Of a stretch of 34,579 nucleotides of DNA, positions 1-8,600 are shown in pieces (positions within the stretch are counted from its first letter, which is position 1; each line of letters begins with the position of its first letter). Under the pieces are notes generated by a model that had not been told where the DNA came from, did not search any database, and worked only from the letters and a program-made list of their open reading frames with translations. The position numbers and the translations under genes were made by a program. This stretch comes from an uncultured Bacteroidales bacterium (lineage in GTDB: Bacteria > Bacteroidota > Bacteroidia > Bacteroidales > Bacteroidaceae): NCBI GenBank assembly GCA_902760965.1, contig CACWIN010000019.1:1-34579 (forward strand). The letters run 5' to 3'.

Positions 1-10
1 TGAAAAAGTG

Positions 11-18
11 TAATTTTG
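11..18 (+). promoter_or_regulatory. Predicted -7 promoter box for the rplM operon
   Basis: TAATTTTG is an exact match to the Bacteroidetes TAnnTTTG -7 element. The -33 element would lie before the window start and cannot be checked. A transcript start about 7 bases after the final G (near 25) would place the whole structured leader inside the mRNA. Confidence 0.6.
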
Positions 19-24
19 CGAGCC

Positions 25-197
25 GATTATTATCAACCCTTGCATAAAGGGTTAGTTATTAACGTGTTAAACCCCCGAGTACGGGTTCTGCGGTATAGCG
101 TAACCGCTGAAAACAAGCGTTTAGGGAGTTTCCGTGACGTCGGGATGACGGAAGGTTGCGTAAAAATGAATGTTTAATTAATGATTTAAAGTTTAGA
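25..197 (+). promoter_or_regulatory. Structured 5' leader of rplM (candidate ribosomal-protein autoregulatory leader)
   Basis: The stretch between the predicted transcript start and rplM contains four consecutive hairpins. AACCCTT at 35-41 pairs with AAGGGTT at 47-53. AACCC at 70-74 pairs with GGGTT at 83-87. GCGGT at 90-94 pairs with ACCGC at 103-107. TTCCGT at 130-135 pairs with ACGGAA at 148-153. No T-run follows any of them, so they are not terminators. Leaders upstream of ribosomal protein genes, including L13 in Bacteroidia, have been proposed from comparative RNA searches (my recollection, not checked). Feedback binding by L13 or S9 is inference. Confidence 0.55.
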
Positions 198-659
198 ATG
201 GATACTTTAAGTTACAAGACTGTTTCGGCCAATAAGGCTACCGTTAATAAGGAATGGGTCGTGGTTGATGCCAAGGACCAGGTCCTGGGCCGCTTCGCCG
301 TGAAGGTTGCCAAGCTGCTGCGCGGTAAGTATAAGACTAATTTCACTCCGCACGTTGATTGCGGCGACAATGTCATCGTTCTCAATGCTGATAAGGTTGT
401 CCTGACCGGCAAGAAATGGACTGACAGGGTTTATCTGCGTTACACCGGTTATCCCGGCGGCCAGCGCGAGACCACACCTGCACAGTTGATGGCAAAGCCC
501 AACGGCGCAGAGAGACTTATGAGGAAAGTTGTTAAGGGAATGCTGCCCAAGACCAAGCTTGGTGACAAGCTGCTGGACAACCTCTATGTTTATGCTGGTA
601 CAGAGCACAAGCACGAGGCTCAGACCCCCAAGGCAATAGATATCAATTCACTTAGCTAA
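198..659 (+). CDS. rplM: Large-subunit ribosomal protein L13 (uL13)
   Basis: This is ribosomal protein L13, a 23S rRNA-binding protein of the 50S subunit that acts early in assembly. The start is the ATG at 198, giving 153 residues beginning MDTLSYKTVS; an in-frame TTG at 156 would add 14 residues lying in the leader and is unlikely. Family landmarks are WVVVDAKDQVLGRFA near the N-terminus, NFTPHVDCGDNVIVLNADKV, and the YRHTGYPGG-like RYTGYPGGQ segment followed by the MLPKTKLGDKLLDNLYVYAG block. It is followed after 11 bases by rpsI, the conserved L13-S9 pairing. There is no Shine-Dalgarno sequence; the bases before the start are A/T-rich, which is normal in this phylum. Confidence 0.97.
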   Translation: MDTLSYKTVSANKATVNKEWVVVDAKDQVLGRFAVKVAKLLRGKYKTNFTPHVDCGDNVIVLNADKVVLTGKKWTDRVYLRYTGYPGGQRETTPAQLMAKPNGAERLMRKVVKGMLPKTKLGDKLLDNLYVYAGTEHKHEAQTPKAIDINSLS

Positions 660-670
660 TTTTAAAGAGA

Positions 671-1057
671 ATGGAAGTAATCAATGCAATAGGCCGTAGA
701 AAACGCGCCGTGGCACGTGTCTTTGTTTCAGAAGGAACCGGTAAGATTACCATCAACAAGAGAGACTTGGCAGTATATTTCCCGTCATCACTGCTTCAGT
801 ACGTAGTTCTCCAGCCTCTTAAGAAACTTGAGGTGGCCGAGAAATATGATATCAAGGTAAATCTGGACGGCGGTGGTTACAATGGCCAGGCTAATGCCCT
901 GCGTCTTGCAATTGCACGCGCTCTTGTTAAGATCAATCCTGATGACAAGAAGGCCCTTCGTTCCGAAGGCTTCCTGACCCGCGATTCCCGCTCTGTTGAG
1001 CGTAAAAAGCCAGGTCAGCCCAAGGCACGCCGCAGATTCCAGTTCAGTAAGCGTTAA
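671..1057 (+). CDS. rpsI: Small-subunit ribosomal protein S9 (uS9)
   Basis: This is ribosomal protein S9 of the 30S head, whose C-terminal tail reaches the P-site tRNA. The 128 residues have the standard family length. They include the N-terminal GRRKRAVARVFVSEGTGKI block and the basic C-terminus KPGQPKARRRFQFSKR ending in the invariant SKR. It sits 11 bases after rplM with no promoter or terminator between, so the two are co-transcribed. A 107-base gap with a long stem separates it from rpsB. Confidence 0.97.
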   Translation: MEVINAIGRRKRAVARVFVSEGTGKITINKRDLAVYFPSSLLQYVVLQPLKKLEVAEKYDIKVNLDGGGYNGQANALRLAIARALVKINPDDKKALRSEGFLTRDSRSVERKKPGQPKARRRFQFSKR

Positions 1058-1164
1058 TACGCCGAATCTGTGTTTAGTATCTAAACTGTCGGGATCTGCC
1101 GCATGATTGACAGCTACCCGACGGTTGATTTAAAAAGAATGTAAACAAACAACTAAAACAATTT
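1058..1164 (+). promoter_or_regulatory. Intergenic stem-loop upstream of rpsB (candidate S2 leader)
   Basis: Bases 1084-1093 (AACTGTCGGG) pair with 1117-1126 (CCCGACGGTT) in a 10-bp stem with one G-U pair and a 23-base loop. After the stem the sequence is A-rich rather than T-rich, so it does not look like an intrinsic terminator. I see no TAnnTTTG box in this gap. The stem therefore probably forms inside a read-through transcript from rplM. A role in S2 feedback or mRNA processing is inference. Confidence 0.5.
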
Positions 1165-2082
1165 ATGTCAAGAACAAATTTTGAACAGCTTCTCGAAGCT
1201 GGTTGCCATTTTGGCCACCTGCGCCGTAAATGGAATCCCGCTATGGCTCCTTATATATTTATGGAGCGCAATGGCATTCATATCATCGACCTGAACCAGA
1301 CTGTAGCCGCTATTGACCAGGCTGCCGAGGTTCTTAAGCGTATGGCCCGTGACGGTAAGAAAATCCTTTTTGTTGGTACCAAGAAACAGCTCAAGGAGCT
1401 TGTTGCCCAGAAGGTATCATCAGTAGGTATGCCTTACGTTATTGAGCGCTGGCCCGGTGGTATGCTCACCAACTTCCCCACAATCCGCAAGGCTGTAAAG
1501 AAGATGGCAACTATCGACAAGCTGACAAACGATGGTACATATTCAAACCTTTCAAAGCGTGAGATCCTTCAGATTACTCGTCAGCGCGCCAAGCTGGAAA
1601 AGAACCTTGGTTCTATTGCTGACCTGTCACGTCTGCCGGCCGCTCTGTTCGTAATTGACGTACTCAAGGAGAACATTGCCGTTCGTGAGGCTAACCGTCT
1701 GGGTATCCCCGTATTCGCTATCGTTGATACCAACAGTGATCCTTCAAATATTGACTACGTTATTCCTGCAAATGATGACGCTACCAAGTCAGTTGACGCT
1801 ATCCTGACCGCTTGCTGCGATGCTATCGCCGAGGGTCTTGCAGAGCGTAAGGCTGAGAAGGGTGATGAGGCTGCTGCCGATGATGAAGAGAAGGCCGAAA
1901 AGCCCCGCAAGGAGCGTATCCGCAAGGTAGCCAAGAAGGAAGAGTCACTTGAAGAGGCTCCTGCTGCCGAGGAAGCTCCTGTAGCTGAGGCTGCTGAGGC
2001 TCCTGCCGAGGAGGCACCCGCAAAACCCAAGCGTACACGCAAGGCTGCTGCTCCCAAGGCAGAGGGCGAAGCTGAGGCTTGA
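1165..2082 (+). CDS. rpsB: Small-subunit ribosomal protein S2 (uS2) with long charged C-terminal tail
   Basis: This is ribosomal protein S2 of the 30S subunit. The core (about residues 1-225) has the expected blocks: FEQLLEAGCHFGHLRRKWNP, GIHIIDLNQTV, ILFVGTKKQ, ERWPGGMLTNF and the AIVDTNSDP motif. At 305 residues it is longer than a typical core. About 80 C-terminal residues are low-complexity Ala, Glu, Lys and Pro (for example EEAPAAEEAPVAEAAEAPAE), ending in a basic patch PKRTRKAAAPK. Such tails occur in several Bacteroidetes S2 proteins; their function is unclear. The gene is followed by tsf after 30 bases, the conserved rpsB-tsf pair. Confidence 0.96.
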   Translation: MSRTNFEQLLEAGCHFGHLRRKWNPAMAPYIFMERNGIHIIDLNQTVAAIDQAAEVLKRMARDGKKILFVGTKKQLKELVAQKVSSVGMPYVIERWPGGMLTNFPTIRKAVKKMATIDKLTNDGTYSNLSKREILQITRQRAKLEKNLGSIADLSRLPAALFVIDVLKENIAVREANRLGIPVFAIVDTNSDPSNIDYVIPANDDATKSVDAILTACCDAIAEGLAERKAEKGDEAAADDEEKAEKPRKERIRKVAKKEESLEEAPAAEEAPVAEAAEAPAEEAPAKPKRTRKAAAPKAEGEAEA

Positions 2083-2112
2083 TTTTCATTAACCGCAAAA
2101 ACATTAAAGAAA

Positions 2113-2916
2113 ATGGCTGTAACACTTGATGATATTAAAGCCCTGCGCACCAAGACCGGTGCCGGTATGTCAGATTGCAAGAAGGCTCTCACCGAGGCTG
2201 AAGGCGATTTTGAGAAGGCTATTGAGATAATCCGCAAGAAGGGTCTGGCAGTTGCTGCAAAGCGTTCTGACCGTGAAGCTTCGGAGGGTTGCGTACTGGT
2301 TAAGGTTGACGGTAACTTTGGTGCTATCATAGCTCTTAAGTGCGAGACCGACTTTGTTGCCAACAACAAGGATTTCATTGCTCTTACCCAGAGCATTCTG
2401 GATGCTGCTGTTGCCGCTAAGGCCAAGTCACTTGATGAGGTTAAGGCTCTGCCTTTTGACGGCAAGACTGTTGCCGATATCGTTCTGGAACGTACCGGTA
2501 TTGTAGGTGAGAAGCTTGAGCTTGATGGTTACAACTACATTGAGGCTCCTGAGATCGCATCTTACAACCACCAGGGTAAGAACTTCCTCTGCTGCCTGGT
2601 TGCCTTCAATAAGGAGGTATCAGATAAGGAGTATGTTCATGAGATCGCTCTGCAGGTTGCCGCTCAGAATCCTATCGCAGTTAAGCCCGAGGAGGTTCCC
2701 GCCGACATCGTAGCTCGTGAAAAGGAGATCGCTGCTGACAAGGCACGTGAGGAGGGCAAGCCCGAGAATATGATTGAGCGCATTGCTGAGGGTCGTATGA
2801 AGAAGTTCTACGATGAGAGCTGCCTCCTGAACCAGAAGTACATCGTTGACGAGAAGAAGACCGTTGCCGAGTACCTGAAGGCTGCATTCCGTCGTTTCAC
2901 TCTTAAATCTGAGTAA
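2113..2916 (+). CDS. tsf: Translation elongation factor Ts
   Basis: This is EF-Ts, the guanine-nucleotide exchange factor that recycles EF-Tu-GDP in the cytosol. The N-terminal UBA-like domain is clear (DIKALRTKTGAGMSDCKKAL), followed by the core motif ALKCETDFVANNKDF (consensus CETDFVA) that contacts EF-Tu. The C-terminal portion contains HEIALQVAAQNP. At 267 residues it is near the shorter end for the family. It is the last gene of the ribosomal operon, and a strong intrinsic terminator begins 31 bases after its stop. Confidence 0.96.
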   Translation: MAVTLDDIKALRTKTGAGMSDCKKALTEAEGDFEKAIEIIRKKGLAVAAKRSDREASEGCVLVKVDGNFGAIIALKCETDFVANNKDFIALTQSILDAAVAAKAKSLDEVKALPFDGKTVADIVLERTGIVGEKLELDGYNYIEAPEIASYNHQGKNFLCCLVAFNKEVSDKEYVHEIALQVAAQNPIAVKPEEVPADIVAREKEIAADKAREEGKPENMIERIAEGRMKKFYDESCLLNQKYIVDEKKTVAEYLKAAFRRFTLKSE

Positions 2917-2947
2917 TCCCGGATTTTTCAAAATTCTCCATAAATGG

Positions 2948-2979
2948 AAAAGAGGCTCTGTTTTAGGGTCTCTTTTTTT
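2948..2979 (+). terminator. Intrinsic terminator after tsf
   Basis: Bases 2948-2959 pair with 2965-2976 (AAAAGAGGCTCT against AGGGTCTCTTTT) with two G-U pairs and the loop GTTTT at 2960-2964. The 3' arm runs into seven consecutive T residues at 2973-2979. It closes the rplM-rpsI-rpsB-tsf unit. Confidence 0.85.
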
Positions 2980-3008
2980 GTTTAATACAAATTGAAGACC
3001 TACTTTTG
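2977..3008 (+). promoter_or_regulatory. Sigma-ABfr-type promoter for the O-antigen ligase-like gene
   Basis: TTTG at 2977-2980 and TACTTTTG at 3001-3008 are separated by 20 bases, matching the Bacteroidetes -33/-7 consensus. The -33 box uses the last T residues of the preceding terminator. The predicted start near 3015 gives a 5' leader of about 35 bases. Confidence 0.7.
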
Positions 3009-3049
3009 CCTGTCCATGAATTTTATTACAAACTCTAATAACGTGAACA

Positions 3050-4660
3050 ATGAAAAATCTAAAATCCCTTTGTCCCTCAATTGAGGATATCCTGGTTTTA
3101 ATCCTTTTTGTTTCAATGCTGCTCTCAAACCGTATGAACGGCGATGAGGTATCGGCTCATCTTTTTGATAATGTATATGTGATTGTAGCGGGGTATTATC
3201 TGTCAAGACTGCTGATTACTGTAAATCAAAGATTTTTTCATGATGCTATTATCATATCCGTTCAGCTGTGGACGGTTTTTGAGGCCTTGAAAGGTATACT
3301 GCAGATTGTAGGTGTGGTGTCATCAAACAACACGCTTTTTGCCTGTACCGGTTCATTTGACAATCCGGGACCTTATGGGGGATTTCTGGCAGTAGGTTTT
3401 TTGGTTTCGGTCTTTTGCTTGCTCAAAAAGGGTAAGGCGTTGTCATGGGTATCGGTCATTTTGTGTTGCGTTGTGTTGCCTTCAACTCAGAGCAGGGCTG
3501 CGCTTGTGGCTATTTTTGCAAGTGGTGTGGCATATCTGGCATTGAACACTAAGGCCCGTTCTTTTGCAGTCAAGTATTGGAAACCGGTAGCCCTTTTGGT
3601 AATTGTGGCATGTGTAGCGGTCTTTGCGTTCAAGCGACAATCTGCCAGTGGCCGATTGTTTATTAACAGGATGAATGTCAGGACCATGGTTGACAATGGA
3701 ATGCATGGCGTAGGTATGGGTCATTTTTCGAGTGCATACGGAAACTCACAGATGGCATATTTTGCGGAAAGGATAGAGTTCATGGATGGTAAAGTGGTGT
3801 ATGATGAGTCCGATGCAGAAAGACAGGTGGCCGATGCCCCTAATGCGCCGTTCAATGATTATCTGCTGGTTGGAATAGAGTTTGGCCTGTGGCCTATGCT
3901 GCTGTTTGTGCTGTTGTGCGGAGTCTCGGTCCGGCATTTGCGGATGGCCGGGTCCCCTTTGCTTTACGGGCTGGTCGCCATGATGGTCTTTATGTTGTTT
4001 TCGTATCCATTGTCTGAGTGGCAGTTCCTTACGGTAATGATTATTTGTATGGCATATGGCGCAAGTGTATCCGGTAAGGAAAGAGTTGGTTTGATAAGGG
4101 TTGGGCTGCCTTGTGTACTGAGTTTGTTGTTTGTGTGTATGAGTGTCCCTAAATTGGGACCATTAAGGGAATGCAGGAAAGATGAAAAGGCGTGGGAGAA
4201 CCTTAGGTACCTTTATGAAGCTAAGAATTATGACAATTATGAGTATTGTTGTTCACAGCTCTATGATACGCAGCAATACAACTGTGCTTTTATGTACGAG
4301 TATGCTTACTCGCTTTTTATGAACCGTAAATATGAGGAGAGCAGGGATGTTGCCCAAAAAGGACTCAAATTGAGCTGCAATCCCTTGCTCTATATCCTTA
4401 TGGGTGACCTTGACAAGGCTCAGTACAGGATAATATCTGCCCGACAGGAGTATGAGAATGCTTTCATGATTCAGCCAGACAGACTATATCCGCTAAGCAA
4501 AATTGCCGTACTCTATCATGACATTGGAGATACGGTTAGATTCATGAATATGGTCAATTGCATAAGGGAGTTCAAACCCAGGGTTGAATCGGCATTGACC
4601 CGGCAGATAAGGTTTGAGATTGACCAGATGGTTTGGAATAGCGGAACGGATCCGGAGTAG
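3050..4660 (+). CDS. O-antigen ligase/polymerase-family membrane protein with C-terminal TPR-like domain
   Basis: This polytopic inner-membrane protein resembles the Wzy/WaaL superfamily, which polymerises O-polysaccharide or transfers glycans to lipid A or proteins. Residues about 10-365 contain roughly ten hydrophobic helices. Family-type motifs are GSFDNPGPYGGFLA (101-114), the TQSRAALVA segment (146-154) with the conserved Arg, and the periplasmic-loop end APNAPFNDYLLVGIEFG (263-279), which resembles the H/N-rich motif before the next helix. Residues about 365-536 are soluble and helical, with TPR-like repeats (AFMYEYAYSLFMNRKYEESR). It has its own promoter and is not next to other polysaccharide genes, so substrate and direction of transfer cannot be assigned. 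A protein-glycosylation ligase is a reasonable alternative. Confidence 0.75.
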   Translation: MKNLKSLCPSIEDILVLILFVSMLLSNRMNGDEVSAHLFDNVYVIVAGYYLSRLLITVNQRFFHDAIIISVQLWTVFEALKGILQIVGVVSSNNTLFACTGSFDNPGPYGGFLAVGFLVSVFCLLKKGKALSWVSVILCCVVLPSTQSRAALVAIFASGVAYLALNTKARSFAVKYWKPVALLVIVACVAVFAFKRQSASGRLFINRMNVRTMVDNGMHGVGMGHFSSAYGNSQMAYFAERIEFMDGKVVYDESDAERQVADAPNAPFNDYLLVGIEFGLWPMLLFVLLCGVSVRHLRMAGSPLLYGLVAMMVFMLFSYPLSEWQFLTVMIICMAYGASVSGKERVGLIRVGLPCVLSLLFVCMSVPKLGPLRECRKDEKAWENLRYLYEAKNYDNYEYCCSQLYDTQQYNCAFMYEYAYSLFMNRKYEESRDVAQKGLKLSCNPLLYILMGDLDKAQYRIISARQEYENAFMIQPDRLYPLSKIAVLYHDIGDTVRFMNMVNCIREFKPRVESALTRQIRFEIDQMVWNSGTDPE

Positions 4661-4662
4661 TG

Positions 4663-5007
4663 TTATTTGGTTTGTGAGTATCCCAAAGCAATCAGTTTGG
4701 CTTTGAGTTTTTCACGAAAGTCTCCCTGTATGATAATCTCTCCGTCCTTGGCCGAACCTCCGCAGCCGCAGAATGTCTTTAATGTCCGTGCCAGGCTGTC
4801 CATATCGGCCTGGGGACCCTGAAAACCGCTTATCACGGTTACAGTTTTGCCGCCGCGGCCGTTCTTTTCCATTCTAAGACGCAGTTTTTGCTGTTGAGGG
4901 GGCAGTAGTTCCTGCTCCGGCTCTTCATCGGTACTGTAGTTGAAATCGGGGTTGGTGGAGTACATCACTCCAAGTCTGTCTTTCCAATCGTTGCTGTTCT
5001 TTCCCAT
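4663..5007 (-). CDS. yciH: SUI1/YciH-family translation factor (eIF1-like)
   Basis: This is a small eIF1/SUI1-domain protein, the bacterial relative of eukaryotic initiation factor 1, thought to influence start-site fidelity or ribosome recycling. The start at 5007 gives 114 residues beginning MGKNSNDWKDRLGVMYSTNP. An upstream in-frame start would add 23 residues crossing the predicted promoter and is not credible. The C-terminal half carries the SUI1 signature GGKTVTVISGFQG followed by LKTFCGCGGSAKDGEIIIQG and the final GDFREKL segment. It converges on the O-antigen ligase-like gene with a 2-base gap and diverges from the FAH gene. Confidence 0.9.
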   Translation of the reverse strand: MGKNSNDWKDRLGVMYSTNPDFNYSTDEEPEQELLPPQQQKLRLRMEKNGRGGKTVTVISGFQGPQADMDSLARTLKTFCGCGGSAKDGEIIIQGDFREKLKAKLIALGYSQTK

Positions 5008-5028
5008 AATAACTGCTGTTTGTATGTC

Positions 5029-5036
5029 CAAAGATA
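5029..5036 (-). promoter_or_regulatory. Predicted -7 box for the YciH gene (minus strand)
   Basis: Read on the minus strand this is TATCTTTG, an exact TAnnTTTG match. The predicted transcript start near 5022 leaves a leader of about 15 bases. No convincing -33 TTTG is found at the usual distance. Confidence 0.5.
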
Positions 5037-5037
5037 C

Positions 5038-5045
5038 TAACTTTG
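5038..5045 (+). promoter_or_regulatory. Predicted -7 box for the FAH-family gene
   Basis: TAACTTTG matches TAnnTTTG exactly. The predicted transcript start near 5052 gives a leader of about 14 bases. A TTTG at 5019-5022 is only 15 bases upstream, shorter than usual, so the -33 assignment is uncertain. The box lies one base from the oppositely oriented box for the YciH gene. Confidence 0.5.
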
Positions 5046-5065
5046 TACTGATTAAATAGCCGTTT

Positions 5066-5683
5066 ATGAAAATCATCTGCGTAGGAATGAACTACTCCAG
5101 GCACAATAAAGAACTGGGGGAAACGTTATTAAAACCGGAGAGTCCGGTCATTTTCATGAAACCGGACTCCTCAATCCTGAGGAACCGCCGTCCGTTTTTC
5201 CTGCCTGACCATTTGGGTCGTGTGGATTACGAGACGGAGCTTGTGGTGAGGATAAACCGCTTGGGCAAGAGCATCCCTGCAAGGTTTGCTGACCGATACT
5301 GGGATGCCGCAACGCTGGGCATAGACTTTACGGCACGTGACATGCAGAATGATTTCCGTAAAAAAGGTCTGCCGTGGGAGTTGTGCAAAGGTTTTGACCA
5401 GTCGGCGGTTGTGGGTGACTGGATTCCAAAGGAAAAGATGGGTGATTTGCAGAATGTACATTTTCGCCTGGATATAGACGGAAATACCGTCCAGGAGGGA
5501 CATACCGCCGATATGATATTTACTGTGGCGCAGATAATAGAGTATGTGAGCGGCTTTTGCACTCTTAAGACCGGCGACCTTATCTTTACCGGCACGCCTG
5601 TAGGAGTAGGTCCGGTCAGCGTTGGCCAGCATCTGCAAGGATACCTTGAGGGAACAAACGTATTGGATTTTCACGTAAGATAG
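5066..5683 (+). CDS. Fumarylacetoacetate hydrolase (FAH)-family protein, FAHD1/acylpyruvase-like
   Basis: This is a single-domain FAH-fold enzyme of 205 residues, the size of the acylpyruvase/oxaloacetate decarboxylase-like FAHD1 group. These metal-dependent enzymes cleave or decarboxylate 2-oxo acids. The likely divalent-metal ligands are E56 and E58 in DYETELVV and D87 in GIDFTARD; the 31-residue spacing from the first Glu to the Asp matches my memory of human FAHD1. Other family blocks are ICVGMNYSRH, the KPDSS loop and the C-terminal GDLIFTGTPVGVGPV. It is followed seven bases later by porU, so the two may be co-transcribed. The exact substrate cannot be read from the sequence. Confidence 0.88.
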   Translation: MKIICVGMNYSRHNKELGETLLKPESPVIFMKPDSSILRNRRPFFLPDHLGRVDYETELVVRINRLGKSIPARFADRYWDAATLGIDFTARDMQNDFRKKGLPWELCKGFDQSAVVGDWIPKEKMGDLQNVHFRLDIDGNTVQEGHTADMIFTVAQIIEYVSGFCTLKTGDLIFTGTPVGVGPVSVGQHLQGYLEGTNVLDFHVR

Positions 5684-5690
5684 GCTTACA

Positions 5691-8600
5691 TTGAGGTTTT
5701 TAAGGTCAATTGTATTCTTGCTTGTTTCTTTGCTGCTGTCAGTTGGCATGATGGCGCAAAGAAGCGGTTTCATGGACTCCGGATGGCAGACCGTGACGGT
5801 TGACTCTTTGCCGCCGCTATGTACGTTCAGCATTCCGTTGGATGGAGACTGGCAGGATTCGGCCTATTCGGTCAATATTGAATATCCCGAACTTATAAAG
5901 ATAAATGAGAGTGACCTGAAACGTTGGAAAATGGAGGAGTTTAAGATTCCCTCCTGGCCAAAGGTTGACACGTTTGTAGGCGTATCACACAAAAAGGCCA
6001 CACTGGATGTCTCTTTTGTGCCGCTTATTAACCGTGACGGCCAATTGTATGTAATAGATTCGTATAAGTTTGTGGTCAATTCCGATGCGTTTGTTTCACA
6101 AACCCTACCCAGACTGGGTATTACCGAACCGCGTTATACCTACAGTTCGGTCCTGTCAAGTGGAAGATGGGTTAAGATAAGAGTATCACAATCAGGTGTT
6201 TACAAGCTTACAAACAGCGCGTTGCGTTCAATGGGATTCAATGATCCCGCAAAAGTAAGGCTTTACGGTTACGGTGGTGCGGTTCTTCCTGAGACTGACT
6301 TGCAGAACCTTGCCGATGACCTTCCTGAGCAGCCGTTATGGCGTACTGACGGATATGCACTGTTTTATGCCCAGGGACCGGTTAGCTGGAAACGTTACGG
6401 CAAGGGGTTTACACACCAGGTAAATACATATTCGGATTGGGGCTATTATTTCCTTACCGATGCAACCCATGGCACTCCTGCCGGGTTTGATGAGTCTGCT
6501 TGCGATTCTTTGATAGGCCGCCTGATTGATACGTACCCGGATTACTACGTGTATGATCCCGATGAATTCAGCTGGTATAATTCCGGAAGGCGCATGTTTG
6601 AGGCATATGATTATGCCAACGGCAACAACCGTGTCTATAAGTTCAGTCTGAGCGGGATTTATCCGGACAGTGTTCAGGTTACTGTTGCATATTCCGCATC
6701 GGGCTCCAACCAGAGCAGGCTTAATGTATTTGTAAACGATGCCCAGACCGGTACTATGACCATTGGAGGAACAAGCGGCAATAATGTGGCTACGGTCAAA
6801 GAGCAGACATTCTTGAGCCGCGGACAGTTTGGGGACGAAAATACCATACGTCTGGTGCATGACTTGCAATCCGGCACATCGGGCCATTTGGATTTTATAA
6901 GACTGAACTTTAAGCGTAAACTTGCCCTTACGGGCTCCGGAACTGTTTTCCGTACTGACAGGAATGTAAACGCATCAAGTTTCAGCATATCAGGTACAAA
7001 TGCCGATGTCATTGTTTGGAAATGCTCATCCGAAGGCAAATGGAGTATAGTACCTTCGTCGTTCCTGAATGGTACAACCACCACACTGTCGGCTTCGTTC
7101 AATGCCGATGACATGCTGGTGGCTGTCAATCCCAACGGATCTTTCCCCGAACCGCAAGTGGTGGGAGAGGTGAGGAACCAGAATCTGCACGGTCTTGACT
7201 CCATTGATATGGTGATAGTTGTGCCGGCATCGGACAAGCTTACTGCCCAGGCGGAACGTTTGGCGCAGGTTCATAGTACTTTTGACAGCCTTAAGGTTGC
7301 TGTTGTTCGTGCCGATGTCATATACAACGAGTTTTCATCGGGCACCCCTGATGCAACTGCAATCCGCAGGTTCATGAAAATGCTTTATGACCGTGGTCAG
7401 GAGGGCTTGGCTCCAAGTTATCTGTTGCTGATGGGAGGCGGTGTATGGGACAACCGTATGCATTCCGGTGAATGGAAAGGCTGCACCCCCGATGATTATC
7501 TGCTTTGCTATGAGTCATATAACTCTCTGAGCCATACGGAATCATACGTAATGGAGGACTATTATGGCCTGCTGGATGATTCCGAGGGTAAGAATCTGCT
7601 GTCCGAGAAGGTCGATGTGGGCGTGGGCCGTATTCCGGTTACATCGGCGGCACAGGCAAAGGGTAAAGTTGACCAGCTGGTGGATTATATTACAGGAAAA
7701 TACAGGGGTTCGTGGACCAACAGGATACTGGTTCTTGGCGATGACGGTGACAACAACATACATATGAGGGATGCCGATGAGGTAGCCGGCATTTATGAAA
7801 GCGTCAATCCGGCTGTCAATGTCCGCAAGGTGTTCTGGGATGCCTACAACATGGAGGTATCGGCATCATATAACGGTTATCCCGCTGTCCGCAAGTATCT
7901 GTTGGAGCAGTTCAAGGAGGGTGCGCTCATTGTGAACTATTCGGGTCATGGCAGTACCGAGGTGCTGTCGCATGAACTGGTGCTGAATAAGGCGGATATG
8001 AGCGAACTGCGTTCAAACCATCTTCCGTTCTGGATAACAGCCTCCTGTGACATAGCTCCGTTTGACTCGCCTTTAAGCAGCCTGGGAATGAACCTGTTCA
8101 ACAACAGCCAGGGAGGTGCAATAGGCATGCTTTCCACTACCCGTACCGTTTTTGCGAGCCTTAATATCACAATTAACCGGGCCTTTTCAAAATACGTACT
8201 GGCATATTCGCCGCAAGGGGTACCTTATTCGGTAGGCGATGCCCTGCGTTTGGCAAAGAATGACCTGGTTACAACCGGCGGCAATACGGACATGTCGGCC
8301 AACAAACTGCATTTTGTCCTGCTGGGTGATCCTGCCTTACGCTTGGCTTTGCCAAGAATGACTGCGGTGGTCGATTCCCTTACCGATATGTCGGGCGCTA
8401 AGACAACCGCGGCTCAGGCCGGTGCCGTAATCCAGGCTCACGGACATATTGAGTTTGCAGGTAAAAAGGTTGACGGGTTTAACGGCAGTCTTTCCGGTAC
8501 TGTGTTTGACAGTGAAAGGATGATAACGTGCAATGACAATCTTAAGACTGCCGATGAACCGTTCCAGTTCATGTACCGTGACCGTATACTATACAGCGGT

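Noticed and set aside
156-197. Extended L13 start at TTG 156
   Set aside because: The extra 14 residues lie in the structured leader and are absent from the L13 family.
1755-2465. Long minus-strand open frame (236 codons) across the end of rpsB and start of tsf
   Set aside because: It is the shadow of the Ala/Glu-rich S2 tail; its product is Ser/Ala low-complexity and it overlaps two certain genes.
5171-5833. Minus-strand open frame of 220 codons over the FAH gene and the start of porU
   Set aside because: The opposite strand carries two well-supported genes and the translated product has no recognisable domain.
6674-7237. Minus-strand open frame of 187 codons inside porU
   Set aside because: Antisense shadow with no family motifs and no promoter box.
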